Part shown: positions 1 through 8,431 of the stretch, in pieces
Numbering within the stretch: the first letter of the stretch is position 1
Layout of the letters: the number at the start of each line of letters is the position of its first letter
DNA from: Microbacterium sp. APC 3901
GTDB lineage: Bacteria; Actinomycetota; Actinomycetes; Actinomycetales; Microbacteriaceae
Direction: 5' to 3'
NCBI RefSeq assembly: GCF_030407765.1
Contig: NZ_JASDCU010000002.1
Span: 62,001-126,000 of the forward strand
DNA length: 64,000 nt
The notes under the pieces: model-generated
What the model saw: the letters and a program-made list of their open reading frames with translations, nothing else
Databases searched by the model: none
What the model was told of the DNA's origin: nothing
Position numbers and translations under genes: made by a program

Positions 1-141
1 TATACCTATCGGCCCAGGCGCGCGGTCGAATTCCGTGGTCAGTCGCTCCCCGGTGGTAGTCCACCCAGACGCCAGTCGCGACGTGAGAAAGCATAGCGGA
101 TTTCCCTGGGCTGCCGGCTCTGTGCAGGGTAGGTTTTGTTC
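1..141. other. upstream non-coding stretch at window edge
   Basis: No convincing gene is visible in the first 141 bases. The only features I can point to are a purine-rich AGGGTAGG at about 126-133, which lies at Shine-Dalgarno distance from the ATG at 142, and the expected promoter space for the hexosaminidase/nagA pair. The upstream neighbour is outside the window. Confidence 0.5.
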
Positions 142-1668
142 ATGGTCCTTCCCCATTCCATGCCCCTCGTTCCTCTTCCCGCTTCCGTCATCGCCGGCGA
201 TGGTCGACTGCCTGTCTCCGGGAGCACGCGAGTCATCGGCGACTCCCCCGCCGCGCAGCAGCTGATCGATGCCGCGGAGCGGCGCACCGGCATCCGCTTC
301 ACCCTCTCCCCCGACACGGCAGACACCGCAGACACGACCTCGGCGATCGTGCTGCGCGTCGATCCCTCCGTCGCACCCGAGGGCTACACGCTCAGGGTCA
401 CCGATTCCGTCGAGGTCGTCGGCGGCGACGAGGCCGGGCTCTTCTACGGAGTGCAGACCCTGCTGCAGCTGCTCCGCGACGGAGACGAGGGCTGGGCGCT
501 GCTGCGCGCCGAGGTCGCGGACGCACCGCGGTTCGAGCGCCGCGGCGTGATGCTCGACGTCACTCGGCACTTCTTCGACGTCGACGAGGTCAAGAAGTTC
601 ATCGACAGCACCAGCGCGCTCAAGTTCAACCATCTGCACCTGCACCTCAGCGACGATCAGGGGTGGCGCATCCAGATCGACGCATGGCCGAAGCTCACCG
701 AGCTCGCGTCGTCGACCGCCTCGCTCGGCGACCCCGGAGGCTTCTACACCAAGGACGACTACCGCGAGATCGTGGCGTACGCAGCCGAGCGGCACATGCT
801 CGTGATTCCCGAGATCGACCTCCCCGGGCACACGCACGCCATCGGCGTCGCATACCCCGAGCTCGTCGAGGACCCGGTCATGAACGACAGCCTTATCGCC
901 GAATCGGTGCGCCTCGATCAGCCGCTCCCCGTGGCCGGAGAGCCCTATCTCGGGTGGGGCGTCGGGCATTCGAGCGTCCGCATCCACGAGGAGCGCACGT
1001 ACGAGTTCGTGCGCGACGTCGTGCGAGAGCTCGCCGAGATGACGCCTGGTCCGTTCATCCACATCGGCGGAGACGAATCACTCGGCACCCCGCAGGCGGA
1101 TTTCGATCACTTCGTCGAGCGCGCGACCGCGATCGTGTTCGAGGAGGGCAAGATCCCCCTCGCGTGGCACGAGGTCGGCGCGGCGAACGACATCGCCGAG
1201 GGCACGATCGGGCAGTACTGGGGCAAGACGACGCCCGAGGGCTCGCACGCCGCAGAGGCAGCCCACTTCGTCGAGCGCGGCGGCGCGCTGATCATGTCGA
1301 CCGCAGATGTCGCGTACCTCGACATGAAGTACACCGCCGACTTCCCGCTCGGGCTGACCTGGGCCGCGATCATCGACGTCCGCACGGCCTACGAATGGGA
1401 GCCGACCGCGGTGCTCGACGTGCCTGAGTCGGCGATCCTCGGCATCGAGGCTCCGTTGTGGAGCGAGACCACTCGCACCCTGAGCGATGTCGAGCAGCTG
1501 GTGTTCCCCCGGGCCGCCGCTCACGCCGAGGTCGCCTGGTCTGCGCGCAGCGCCGCAGGTCGGGACTGGGAGTCGTTCCGCGTGCGGCTCGCTGGGCTCG
1601 CTCCGCTGTGGAAGGCTGAAGGCGTCGATTTCCACCCCTCAGCCGAGATCCCCTGGAGCGAACGATGA
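142..1668 (+). CDS. GH20 beta-N-acetylhexosaminidase, cytoplasmic
   Basis: This enzyme should release terminal beta-linked N-acetylglucosamine (or GalNAc) from oligosaccharides by substrate-assisted catalysis. The protein is about 508 residues with an N-terminal GH20b-like domain (to about residue 125). The TIM barrel opens with RRGVMLDVTRHF and HLHLSDDQGWR, and carries the catalytic pair in HIGGDES (Asp311-Glu312). There is no signal peptide, so it probably works on imported chito-oligosaccharides or muropeptides. I chose ATG 142 because AGGGTAGG precedes it; TTG 136 and ATG 160 (just before the conserved LVPLPASV) are alternatives. Its stop overlaps the nagA start as ATGA, so the two are translationally coupled. 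A second GH20 domain occurs at 10709-13963. Confidence 0.93.
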   Translation: MVLPHSMPLVPLPASVIAGDGRLPVSGSTRVIGDSPAAQQLIDAAERRTGIRFTLSPDTADTADTTSAIVLRVDPSVAPEGYTLRVTDSVEVVGGDEAGLFYGVQTLLQLLRDGDEGWALLRAEVADAPRFERRGVMLDVTRHFFDVDEVKKFIDSTSALKFNHLHLHLSDDQGWRIQIDAWPKLTELASSTASLGDPGGFYTKDDYREIVAYAAERHMLVIPEIDLPGHTHAIGVAYPELVEDPVMNDSLIAESVRLDQPLPVAGEPYLGWGVGHSSVRIHEERTYEFVRDVVRELAEMTPGPFIHIGGDESLGTPQADFDHFVERATAIVFEEGKIPLAWHEVGAANDIAEGTIGQYWGKTTPEGSHAAEAAHFVERGGALIMSTADVAYLDMKYTADFPLGLTWAAIIDVRTAYEWEPTAVLDVPESAILGIEAPLWSETTRTLSDVEQLVFPRAAAHAEVAWSARSAAGRDWESFRVRLAGLAPLWKAEGVDFHPSAEIPWSER

Positions 1669-2831
1669 CCACCGATTCCCCGGCGACCGGATCGCTCGTC
1701 ATCCACTCGACCCGACTGATCGACCACGGGTCCGAGATCGCGGACTCCTGGGTGCGGATCGAAGACGGCCTGGTCGTCGCCGTCGGAACAGGGCAGACGT
1801 GGAGCGCTGCAGACGAGGTCGTCGATGCGACAGCCATCGCCGGACCGGATGCCGTGCTCACGCCCGGCTTCATCGACATCCATTGCCACGGCGGTGCCGG
1901 CGCCTCGTTCGACGACGGCGTAGAGGCGATCCGCACGGCTCGTGCTCTGCACCGCTCCCACGGCACCACCCGATCGGTGATCTCACTCGTCACGGCGCCG
2001 GTCGACGCCCTCGCGCAGCGCGTGGCGCTGATCGCCGACCTGATGCAGACGGATGCCGACATCCTCGGCTCGCATCTGGAGGGGCCGTTCCTCGACCCCG
2101 CGCATCATGGAGCACACGAGCCGACGCTGCTGCTGGCCCCGGGCGGCGATGATGTCGCTCGGCTGCTCGAGGCCGGCCGCGGCACGATCCGGCAGGTGAC
2201 GATCGCACCGGAACTCCCCGGCGGACTCGACGCGATCCGACGGATCGTCGACGCCGGAGCAGTGGCTGCGGTGGGTCATACGAGCGCGGACGCCGCGATG
2301 GCTGTGGCAGCCTTCGACGCGGGTGCGACGGTGCTGACCCATGCGTTCAATGCCATGCCCGGCATCCACCATCGTGCGCCAGGGCCCGTGCTCGCGGCGG
2401 CCGGCGATCGCCGGGTGGTGCTCGAGGTGATCGCCGACGACGTGCACCTCGATCCACACGTGATCAAGCTCGTGTTCGACTCGGCACCCGGCCGCGTGGC
2501 GCTCGTCACCGACGCCATGGCTGCCGCGGGCAGCGCCGACGGGCACTATGACCTGGGCGCCGTGAGCGTGACGGTCGAGGACGGCATCGCGCGGGCGGAC
2601 GACACCGGCTCGATCGCGGGGTCGACGCTCACCCAGGATGACGCGCTGCGCCGGGCGATCGCTGCGGGAGCGCCGCTGGCGGAGGCGGTGCGCGCTCTCA
2701 CCGAGACTCCGGCAGCCGCGGTCGGATACGGCGATCGACTCGGCCGTCTCGCAGTCGGCTACGTCGCTGACGCCGTGCTGCTCGATGCGCACCTGCAGGT
2801 CGAGCGCGTGTGGGTGGGCGCTCGCCCGTAA
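1665..2831 (+). CDS. nagA: N-acetylglucosamine-6-phosphate deacetylase
   Basis: NagA converts GlcNAc-6-phosphate to glucosamine-6-phosphate and acetate, feeding NagB (7652-8431 here). The 388-residue protein has the amidohydrolase fold hallmarks. These are HxH in DIHCHGGAGASF, the metal-site Glu in HLEGPFLDP, metal-ligand His in VGHTSADA and THAFNAMPG, and the catalytic Asp in LVTDAMAAAG. Length fits the family. The ATG overlaps the hexosaminidase stop by four bases, so hydrolysis of the polymer fragment and deacetylation of the phosphorylated sugar are co-expressed. A GC-rich hairpin at 2912-2941 probably ends the transcript. Confidence 0.96.
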   Translation: MTTDSPATGSLVIHSTRLIDHGSEIADSWVRIEDGLVVAVGTGQTWSAADEVVDATAIAGPDAVLTPGFIDIHCHGGAGASFDDGVEAIRTARALHRSHGTTRSVISLVTAPVDALAQRVALIADLMQTDADILGSHLEGPFLDPAHHGAHEPTLLLAPGGDDVARLLEAGRGTIRQVTIAPELPGGLDAIRRIVDAGAVAAVGHTSADAAMAVAAFDAGATVLTHAFNAMPGIHHRAPGPVLAAAGDRRVVLEVIADDVHLDPHVIKLVFDSAPGRVALVTDAMAAAGSADGHYDLGAVSVTVEDGIARADDTGSIAGSTLTQDDALRRAIAAGAPLAEAVRALTETPAAAVGYGDRLGRLAVGYVADAVLLDAHLQVERVWVGARP

Positions 2832-2911
2832 CCCCGTACCGCGCGGCGAGATGTCGCGGGCGCATCCGCGCGCGGACGTGCGCACTCCGGCCATGATCTC
2901 TGCGTGGGTGA

Positions 2912-2941
2912 GGGGCCGCCGTTCCCCAGATCGGCGGCCCC
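2912..2941 (+). terminator. intrinsic-like terminator after nagA
   Basis: GGGGCCGCCG and CGGCGGCCCC form a perfect 10-bp stem around a 10-base loop, followed by the short T-containing tail GTCACATTT. It lies 80 bases past the nagA stop. Confidence 0.6.
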
Positions 2942-3185
2942 GTCACATTTCCCTCCCATGTGCGAGAGCTGGCGGGCCGAGCGCTCCTCCCCCGAGGTGC
3001 CCGACCCGCCATGCCGGTGCACTTACCCCTTGCACCAGCGCCCGAGCTCCGCCCCCCGGTGGAGCCCCATGGCTGTCTCTCCTGATGAGACGACGTCGAC
3101 GCCGATTCATTACGCGATTTCTCAGATCTTTTTTTCAGGAAGCTCGCCAGGATCGGTCGATCCGCCCGTGATCAGGGGTTTTCGG

Positions 3186-3205
3186 GTTCGCAGAATTCTG
3201 CGAAC
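3186..3205. promoter_or_regulatory. perfect 20-bp palindrome, putative operator of the sigma gene
   Basis: GTTCGCAGAATTCTGCGAAC is a perfect, gapless inverted repeat of 20 bp lying 121 bp upstream of the sigma-factor start codon in otherwise gene-free DNA. The even symmetry without loop favours a dimeric protein-binding site rather than an RNA hairpin. The cognate regulator is not identifiable from the window. Confidence 0.5.
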
Positions 3206-3325
3206 AGTTTCCCGGAAGGGGTGGCAGGGCTGAGAGATTGGAGAGAGAATGGTGATGGCGCGTGATGAAAATGGGGTTCACGCGTCTCTTCATGTGGAGG
3301 CGCACTCGCGCTCCACGACAGATGG

Positions 3326-5476
3326 ATGACTGTGGATCAGGACAGCACTTCGCACGACGAAACGATCGCCGACGCCGATCTCGTCCTGCGCACCCGCTCG
3401 GGTGACGCAGCGGCATTCGGCGAACTCTGGAGGCGGCATTACCCGTCCGGCATGTCCGTCGCTCGGTCGATCACCTCGTCGATCGACCCCGACGATCTCG
3501 TGCAGGAGTCCTACACCCGCATCTATCAGGCGATCATCAAGGGCGGCGGACCCAACGGCTCCTTCCGCGCCTATCTGTTCACGAGCATCCGCAACACCGC
3601 CGCCGCCTGGGGCCGCTCTCGGCGCGAGTCTGCGATCGACGAGCTCGACAGCGTGGCCGACCCCGACAGCACAGACCAGGCGGCCAACGAGGCCCTCGAC
3701 CGCAGCCTGACCGCGCAGGCGTTCCGCAGCCTTCCCTCCCGCTGGCAGGAGGTGCTCTGGTACACCGAGATCGAGCAGATGAAGCCTCAGGAGGCAGCGA
3801 CGCTCCTCGGCATGAAGGCGGGCGCCGTATCGCAGCTCGCGTTCCGTGCACGCGAAGGGCTTCGCGAGGCGTGGATCCAAGCACACCTCCGCAGTGCGGC
3901 GGCCGGCTCCGACTGCCAATGGACCATCGAGCATCTGGGCGCGTACTCGCGCGGCAATCTCAGCACGCGAGATCACAACCGTCTCGAGCAGCACCTCGAG
4001 GACTGCGCACGCTGCATGATCGTCGCCGCTGAGGCGAAGGACGTGTCGACGCGACTCGCCCTCGTGCTGCTGCCGCTCGTCCTCGGCGTCACAGGCGCCG
4101 CCGGATATCTCGCCACTCTCCAGGGCGGAGGCACGCCGATCGTCGCGCTTGCAGCCATGCCCTCCGGGATCACCGAGGGTGCCGTCGTCGCCGCAGGCGC
4201 GGGAACGACGGCCACGGGCGGCTCCACGAGTGGAGCGGCAGGAGGCGGCACTGCTGCAGGCGGCGCAGGCAGCGCGGCGAGCGGCGGCATCTTCAGCGGT
4301 GTCGGCGCACTCGTCGGCGCGGGTTCAGCAGCCCTGGTGGTTGCGGGCGTCGTGGCGGCTGCCACGATCGTCCCGACCCTCACCGGAGTGACACCGGTCG
4401 CATCGCTTCCCAGCGCCGGCGACAAGGACTCTTCGTCGATCAGTGCCGACGTCGGGCCCGACGAATCGATGTCCGATGAGAAGACGCCGATCGTCGACGA
4501 CGCGGACTCGGACCTCGACCCCGAACCGGTACCGCCCGTCGAAGCGCCCGTCACCCCGGAGCCGGGCGAGGACATCGCGCCCGCGATCGTCGCACCCCCC
4601 GCTCCGAACGAGACATCGAAGCCGTCACCGGATGAGGACGCCCCCGAGGAGGAGACTCCCGGTGAGGAGACTCCCGGTGAGGAGACCCCCGGCGGCGAAA
4701 CCCCCGGCGGCGAAACCCCCGGAGAAGAGACCCCCGGCGGCGAAACCCCCGGAGAAGAGACCCCCGGTGAGGAGACTCCCGGTGAGGAGACCCCCGGAGA
4801 AGAGACCCCCGGCGAACCGGCGACACCTACGACCCCGATCGTGGTGCGCCTCGCCGACATCTGTCTCGACGCTCGAGCGATCACCTACGTGACCTTGGAC
4901 GTGTCCGGTGACCCGGGCGCCGACATCGAAGCTCTGCTCGGCGGTAGCCACGGCGGTGCCGACAGCACATCGCTGAGTGACGCCGGAACCGGCACGATCG
5001 GACTGCGACCGAGGCTCACGCAGCTCCTCTTCCCCACGACCGTGGAGATCCACTATGTGACGGCGGCCGGCCCGGTCCTGCCGGTCACCACCAGCCTCTC
5101 AGCGCTCGGGGTGACCCTCGAATCCGTCCTGCTCGCGCCCGCGTGCGGTGCTCCGGCCGAAGATCCCGTCGACACCGCGACCGTAGTGCCGACCCCGGAC
5201 GACACGGTCGCGCCCGCCCCGGTTCCCACAGACGAGGCCGCACCCGCAGCCCCGGACGAGACGGCACCCGCGAGTCCGGTCGAGGCTCCGGATGCGGAAG
5301 TGCTTCCTGAGACCCCGGCTCCCGCACCGGCCGCTCCCGTCGAGCCTTCCGCTCCGGCGGAGATCGCTCCTCCGATGGAGCCGACGGTCGAGGAAGAGGG
5401 CGCGCCCGTCGACGAGACTGCGCCCGGCGTCGACGAGGTCGCCCCCGCTGCAGACGAGGCCGTCCCCGCGCTCTGA
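3326..5476 (+). CDS. ECF sigma factor fused to zinc anti-sigma-like motif, membrane segments and extracytoplasmic repeat region
   Basis: The 716-residue protein starts as an ECF sigma factor, with sigma-2 at about 18-100 (DPDDLVQESYTRIYQ) and sigma-4 at about 130-185 (helix-turn-helix around EAATLLGMKAGAVSQLAFRARE). It continues into a zinc anti-sigma motif, His223-x3-Cys227-x2-Cys230 in QHLEDCARC, then a membrane helix (about 243-265). A Gly/Ala-rich linker, a second membrane-like segment (about 320-352), an acidic Pro-rich stretch, eleven ETPG repeats (about 442-496), a small domain containing two Cys, and a second Pro/Ala/Glu-rich tail complete it. Sigma, tether and sensor are therefore in one chain, as in ECF groups with large C-terminal extensions such as ECF52. 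ATG 3326 is the only good in-frame start besides GTG 3332; neither has a clear Shine-Dalgarno. Signal and targets are unknown; cell-envelope sensing is my inference. Confidence 0.85.
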   Translation: MTVDQDSTSHDETIADADLVLRTRSGDAAAFGELWRRHYPSGMSVARSITSSIDPDDLVQESYTRIYQAIIKGGGPNGSFRAYLFTSIRNTAAAWGRSRRESAIDELDSVADPDSTDQAANEALDRSLTAQAFRSLPSRWQEVLWYTEIEQMKPQEAATLLGMKAGAVSQLAFRAREGLREAWIQAHLRSAAAGSDCQWTIEHLGAYSRGNLSTRDHNRLEQHLEDCARCMIVAAEAKDVSTRLALVLLPLVLGVTGAAGYLATLQGGGTPIVALAAMPSGITEGAVVAAGAGTTATGGSTSGAAGGGTAAGGAGSAASGGIFSGVGALVGAGSAALVVAGVVAAATIVPTLTGVTPVASLPSAGDKDSSSISADVGPDESMSDEKTPIVDDADSDLDPEPVPPVEAPVTPEPGEDIAPAIVAPPAPNETSKPSPDEDAPEEETPGEETPGEETPGGETPGGETPGEETPGGETPGEETPGEETPGEETPGEETPGEPATPTTPIVVRLADICLDARAITYVTLDVSGDPGADIEALLGGSHGGADSTSLSDAGTGTIGLRPRLTQLLFPTTVEIHYVTAAGPVLPVTTSLSALGVTLESVLLAPACGAPAEDPVDTATVVPTPDDTVAPAPVPTDEAAPAAPDETAPASPVEAPDAEVLPETPAPAPAAPVEPSAPAEIAPPMEPTVEEEGAPVDETAPGVDEVAPAADEAVPAL
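4649..4813 (+). repeat. 11 x 15-bp in-frame tandem repeat (Glu/Gly-Glu-Thr-Pro-Gly)
   Basis: Exactly 165 bp can be read as eleven 15-bp units encoding EETPG or GETPG. Two main DNA variants alternate in blocks (GAGGAGACTCCCGGT and GGCGAAACCCCCGGC), which points to slippage or recombination rather than random drift. The repeat lies in the predicted extracytoplasmic part of the sigma fusion, where it would be a flexible spacer, possibly a wall-spanning stalk. Confidence 0.95.
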
Positions 5477-5494
5477 CCCGCGATCGGCGGCGAA

Positions 5495-5500
5495 TAGACT
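5495..5500 (+). promoter_or_regulatory. leaderless -10 box for the YrdB-like gene
   Basis: TAGACT is followed by exactly six bases and then the ATG at 5507, the geometry of an actinobacterial TAnnnT -10 driving a leaderless mRNA. No Shine-Dalgarno is present. Confidence 0.6.
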
Positions 5501-5506
5501 GGATCC

Positions 5507-5878
5507 ATGTCCCAGGATCCCGCCTCCGTTCCCGGCGTCGACCGCCCCCGCATCGCCCCCCTCGACATCGTTCGATCGGTGGTACTGATCGTCGCCGTGG
5601 GCACGCTCGCACTGTGGGGCTTCGCGATGTGGCCGTTCCCCTGGAACATCGTCATCGGCATCGGCGCTCCGATCGTCGTGATCCTGATCTGGGCGCTCTT
5701 CCTCTCACCGCGGCCTGTGCTGCGTCTGCACCCGTTCCTGCGGGTCGTGGTCGAGCTGCTGATCTACGTCGGTGTCACGATCGCGTGGTGGCTGATGGAT
5801 CAGCCGATCATCGGCACCGCGTTCGCCGTGGTCGCTGTCGGAGCCGGCGTGGTGAGCGGGCGGCGTCGCATCCGATGA
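5507..5878 (+). CDS. YrdB/DUF2568-like small membrane protein
   Basis: The 123-residue protein has four hydrophobic segments (about 20-42, 44-66, 79-97, 101-117). They include WNIVIGIGAPIVVILIWALFLSP and an ending VGAGVVSGRRRIR with positive charge, resembling the YrdB family of unknown function. It is an inner-membrane protein. The stop overlaps the next gene's ATG (ATGA), so it is coupled to the flavin oxidase and Nudix genes. The start is fixed by a leaderless promoter at 5495-5500. Confidence 0.8.
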   Translation: MSQDPASVPGVDRPRIAPLDIVRSVVLIVAVGTLALWGFAMWPFPWNIVIGIGAPIVVILIWALFLSPRPVLRLHPFLRVVVELLIYVGVTIAWWLMDQPIIGTAFAVVAVGAGVVSGRRRIR

Positions 5879-7239
5879 GCGCTCTCGATCAGCTCGTCGC
5901 CGCACTCGGTGACATCGTCGACACCGATGCCGCGATCCTCGAAGAGGCGCGCGCCGACCGGTCAGGACACGCAGCTCCAGGTCATCCGCTCGCGGTCGTG
6001 CATGCAGAGACCGTCGAACACGTCCAGACCGTGATGCGTATCGCCACCCGGACGGAGACTCCCGTCGTGGTGCGCGGGGCGGGCACCGGGCTCGCCGGGG
6101 CGGCGAACGGCGGCGACGGCGAGATCGTCCTCTCCACCCGCCGCATGACCGCGATCCACGAGATCCGCGCAGACGACCTGCTCGCCGTCGTCGAACCCGG
6201 CATCCTCAACGCCGACCTCAACGATGTACTGGCAGAGCACGGACTCTGGTGGGCTCCCGATCCCGCCAGCCGCGCGATCTCGACGGTCGGCGGAAACATC
6301 GCCACCGGGGCAGGCGGGCTGCTCTGCGCGAAGTACGGTGTCGTGAAGGACGCGGTCCTCGGGGTCGATCTGGTGCTGGCAGACGGCCGTCTGATGCGCC
6401 TCGGTCATCGCAGCGTCAAAGGCGTGACGGGACTCGACCTCACCTCTCTCGTGATCGGCTCGGAAGGCACTCTCGGCGTGGTCGTCGGCGCCACCCTGAA
6501 GCTGCGCCGACTCGTCGAGGGAACCACGTGCACGGTGACGGCGATCTTCCCCGACGTGCGCACAGCGGCGTCCGCATCCGCCGCGGTCACCGCCTCGGGT
6601 GCGCAGCCGGCGATCATGGAGCTGATGGACTCCGCCAGCCTCGCCGCGGTCGCCGCCCTGCTGGAGCTGCCGGCCCCCGCCGCCGGGAGCGCGCAGCTGA
6701 CGATTCAGACCGATGGCCCGGCCGCTGTCTCCGAAGCGACCACGATCGCCGAGATCCTGACGGCTCACGACGGTGTGACGCAGGTCTCGCACGACCGGGA
6801 GGAAGGCGAGCGCCTGCTGGCGATCCGCCGAGCGATGCACCCTGCCATGTCCGCTCTCGGCACGACCCTCATCGAAGACGTGTCGGTGCCGCGCAGCGCG
6901 ATGCCCGCGATGTTCGACGAGATCGCCCGGATCGAGAAGGCGTACTCGATGACGATTCCCACGGTGGCGCACGCGGGCGACGGAAACCTGCATCCGAACT
7001 TCATCTTCGAAGGCGCCGAGCCCCCCGCTGAGGTCTGGGCCGCCGCAGACGAGCTGTTCCGGGCCGCGATCGCGCTCGGCGGCACTCTGACCGGCGAGCA
7101 CGGCATCGGAACGCTGAAGAGCCGTTGGCTGGCCGACGAGCTCGGAGAAGACCAGTGGGAGCTTCAGCGTCAGATCACCCGGGTGTTCGACCCGCTCGGC
7201 ATCCTGAACCCCGGCAAGGTGTTCGCACCCGATGCCTGA
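5875..7239 (+). CDS. FAD-linked oxidase, GlcD/D-2-hydroxyacid dehydrogenase type
   Basis: This 454-residue VAO/PCMH-fold flavoprotein probably oxidises a D-2-hydroxy acid such as glycolate, D-lactate or a related acid. The FAD-binding half contains PVVVRGAGTGLAGAANG, the PDPASRAISTVGGNIATGAGGLLCAKYGVVKDAVLG signature and ITS-like LVIGSEGTLGVV. The C-terminal FAD-oxidase half has VAHAGDGNLHPNFIF and LTGEHGIGTLKSRWLADELG, typical of GlcD/Dld2. ATG 5875 overlaps the YrdB stop; the end overlaps the Nudix gene by 8 bases. Substrate specificity cannot be told from sequence alone. Confidence 0.92.
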   Translation: MSALDQLVAALGDIVDTDAAILEEARADRSGHAAPGHPLAVVHAETVEHVQTVMRIATRTETPVVVRGAGTGLAGAANGGDGEIVLSTRRMTAIHEIRADDLLAVVEPGILNADLNDVLAEHGLWWAPDPASRAISTVGGNIATGAGGLLCAKYGVVKDAVLGVDLVLADGRLMRLGHRSVKGVTGLDLTSLVIGSEGTLGVVVGATLKLRRLVEGTTCTVTAIFPDVRTAASASAAVTASGAQPAIMELMDSASLAAVAALLELPAPAAGSAQLTIQTDGPAAVSEATTIAEILTAHDGVTQVSHDREEGERLLAIRRAMHPAMSALGTTLIEDVSVPRSAMPAMFDEIARIEKAYSMTIPTVAHAGDGNLHPNFIFEGAEPPAEVWAAADELFRAAIALGGTLTGEHGIGTLKSRWLADELGEDQWELQRQITRVFDPLGILNPGKVFAPDA

Positions 7240-7639
7240 CATCCGTGTCAGCGCGGCGGTCATCGTCGACGACGCCGGCAGGGTGCTGGTGGTCCGCAAG
7301 CAGGGCACCACGCGCTTCATGCAGCCGGGCGGCAAACCCGAGCCCGGCGAGACGCCATCGCAGACGCTGATCCGAGAGCTGCACGAAGAGCTCGGACTGC
7401 GACTCGACGAGGCCGATCTCGAGCCTCTCGGAACGTTCGTCTCAGAGGCGGCCAACGAGCCGGGTCACCGGGTCGTGGCAGACGCGTTCTCAGTGTCCAT
7501 CGCCGCCGCGGAGGTGGTGGTGCAGGCCGAGCTCGCCGAGCTGCGGTGGATCACCCCCGCCGACGCCGAGACGCTGCCGCTGGCGCCGCTCAGCCTCGAG
7601 CACCTGCTGCCGCTCGCGTGGCCTGCGACGCGCCCCTGA
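7232..7639 (+). CDS. Nudix hydrolase
   Basis: The 135-residue protein carries a complete Nudix box, Gly34-x5-Glu40-x7-Arg48-Glu49-x2-Glu52-Glu53-x-Gly55 (in GKPEPGETPS and RELHEELG). It should therefore hydrolyse a nucleoside diphosphate linked to another moiety using Mg2+. The FMQPGGKPE entry and short length resemble MutT-like house-cleaning enzymes. It overlaps the flavin oxidase gene by 8 bases, so they share an mRNA. It converges on nagB with only 12 bases between stop codons and no visible terminator hairpin in the gap. The exact substrate is unknown. Confidence 0.93.
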   Translation: MPDIRVSAAVIVDDAGRVLVVRKQGTTRFMQPGGKPEPGETPSQTLIRELHEELGLRLDEADLEPLGTFVSEAANEPGHRVVADAFSVSIAAAEVVVQAELAELRWITPADAETLPLAPLSLEHLLPLAWPATRP

Positions 7640-7651
7640 GCGCCGATCAGG

Positions 7652-8431
7652 TCAGATCCCCTGCCAGCTCGGCTTGTTGGCGTAGGTGTAGCGGTAGTAG
7701 TCGGAGAGCCTGAGCCGCGACGCGGCGGCTTCGTCGACCACGACGGTGGCGTGCGGATGCAGCTGGATGGCCGAACCGGGGAGGATGGCCGACAGCGGCC
7801 CCTCGACGGCATCCGCGACGGCCTGAGCCTTGCCCTCGCCGAAGGCCAGCAGCACGAGGTGACGCGCACGCAGGATCGTTCCCAGCCCCTGGGTGATGCA
7901 GTGCTTCGGCACATCGTCGATCGAGTCGAAGAAGCGGGCGTTGTCCTCACGCGTCTGCACCGTGAGCGTCTTGACGCGCGTCCGCGAGGCGAAGGACGAC
8001 CCCGGCTCGTTGAACCCGATGTGTCCGTCGGTGCCGATGCCGAGAATCTGCAGATCCACTCCTCCGGCGGCCTCGATGGCCGTCTCGTAGTCGTCGCCCG
8101 CATGCTGGATCGTGTCCTGAGCTCCGTTGGGTACATGGATCCGGCGCGGGTCGAGCCCGAGGGGCTCCACGACCTCGCGAGTGATGACCGAGCGGTAGCT
8201 CTCGGGATGAGCCGGGTCGATCCCCACATACTCGTCGAGCGCGAAGCCGCGCACCTGCGAGACGTCGCGACCCGTGAGCTTCTCCCGCAGCGCCTTGTAC
8301 ACGGGGAGAGGCGTCGAGCCGGTGGCGAGGCCGAGCACGGCATCCGGACGCCCGTCGATCAGCTCGACGATCTCCGCGGCGACCAGTGCGCCTGCTGCTT
8401 CTGCGTTCTCGACGATGACGACTTCAGCCAT
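7652..8431 (-). CDS. nagB: glucosamine-6-phosphate deaminase
   Basis: NagB converts glucosamine-6-phosphate to fructose-6-phosphate and ammonia, the step that passes amino sugars into glycolysis. The 259-residue protein shows GLATGSTPLPVY at the phosphate site and GIGTDGHIGFNEPGSSF with the Asp-His-Glu catalytic set. The start at 8431 is set by AAGGAG nine to ten bases upstream. It overlaps the ROK kinase stop (8424) by 8 bases, so kinase and deaminase are translationally coupled. It completes the GlcNAc path with nagA at 1665-2831, which lies in a different transcription unit. Confidence 0.97.
   Translation of the reverse strand: MAEVVIVENAEAAGALVAAEIVELIDGRPDAVLGLATGSTPLPVYKALREKLTGRDVSQVRGFALDEYVGIDPAHPESYRSVITREVVEPLGLDPRRIHVPNGAQDTIQHAGDDYETAIEAAGGVDLQILGIGTDGHIGFNEPGSSFASRTRVKTLTVQTREDNARFFDSIDDVPKHCITQGLGTILRARHLVLLAFGEGKAQAVADAVEGPLSAILPGSAIQLHPHATVVVDEAAASRLRLSDYYRYTYANKPSWQGI

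Larger units (their letters stand above)
2832..3325. other. 494-bp intergenic region before the sigma factor gene
   Basis: No credible gene is present; the open frames here lack ribosome sites and family features. It holds the nagA terminator (2912-2941), an AT-richer stretch around 3100-3135 with a run of T that is typical of promoter DNA, and a perfect 20-bp palindrome at 3186-3205. The latter two probably serve the sigma-factor gene. I could not assign a firm -35/-10 pair. Confidence 0.6.

Noticed and set aside
2904-3233. Possible 109-codon gene in the gap before the sigma factor
   Set aside because: Composition is Pro/Ser/Arg-rich without structure, it has no Shine-Dalgarno, it contains the nagA terminator hairpin, and it overlaps the palindrome at 3186-3205.
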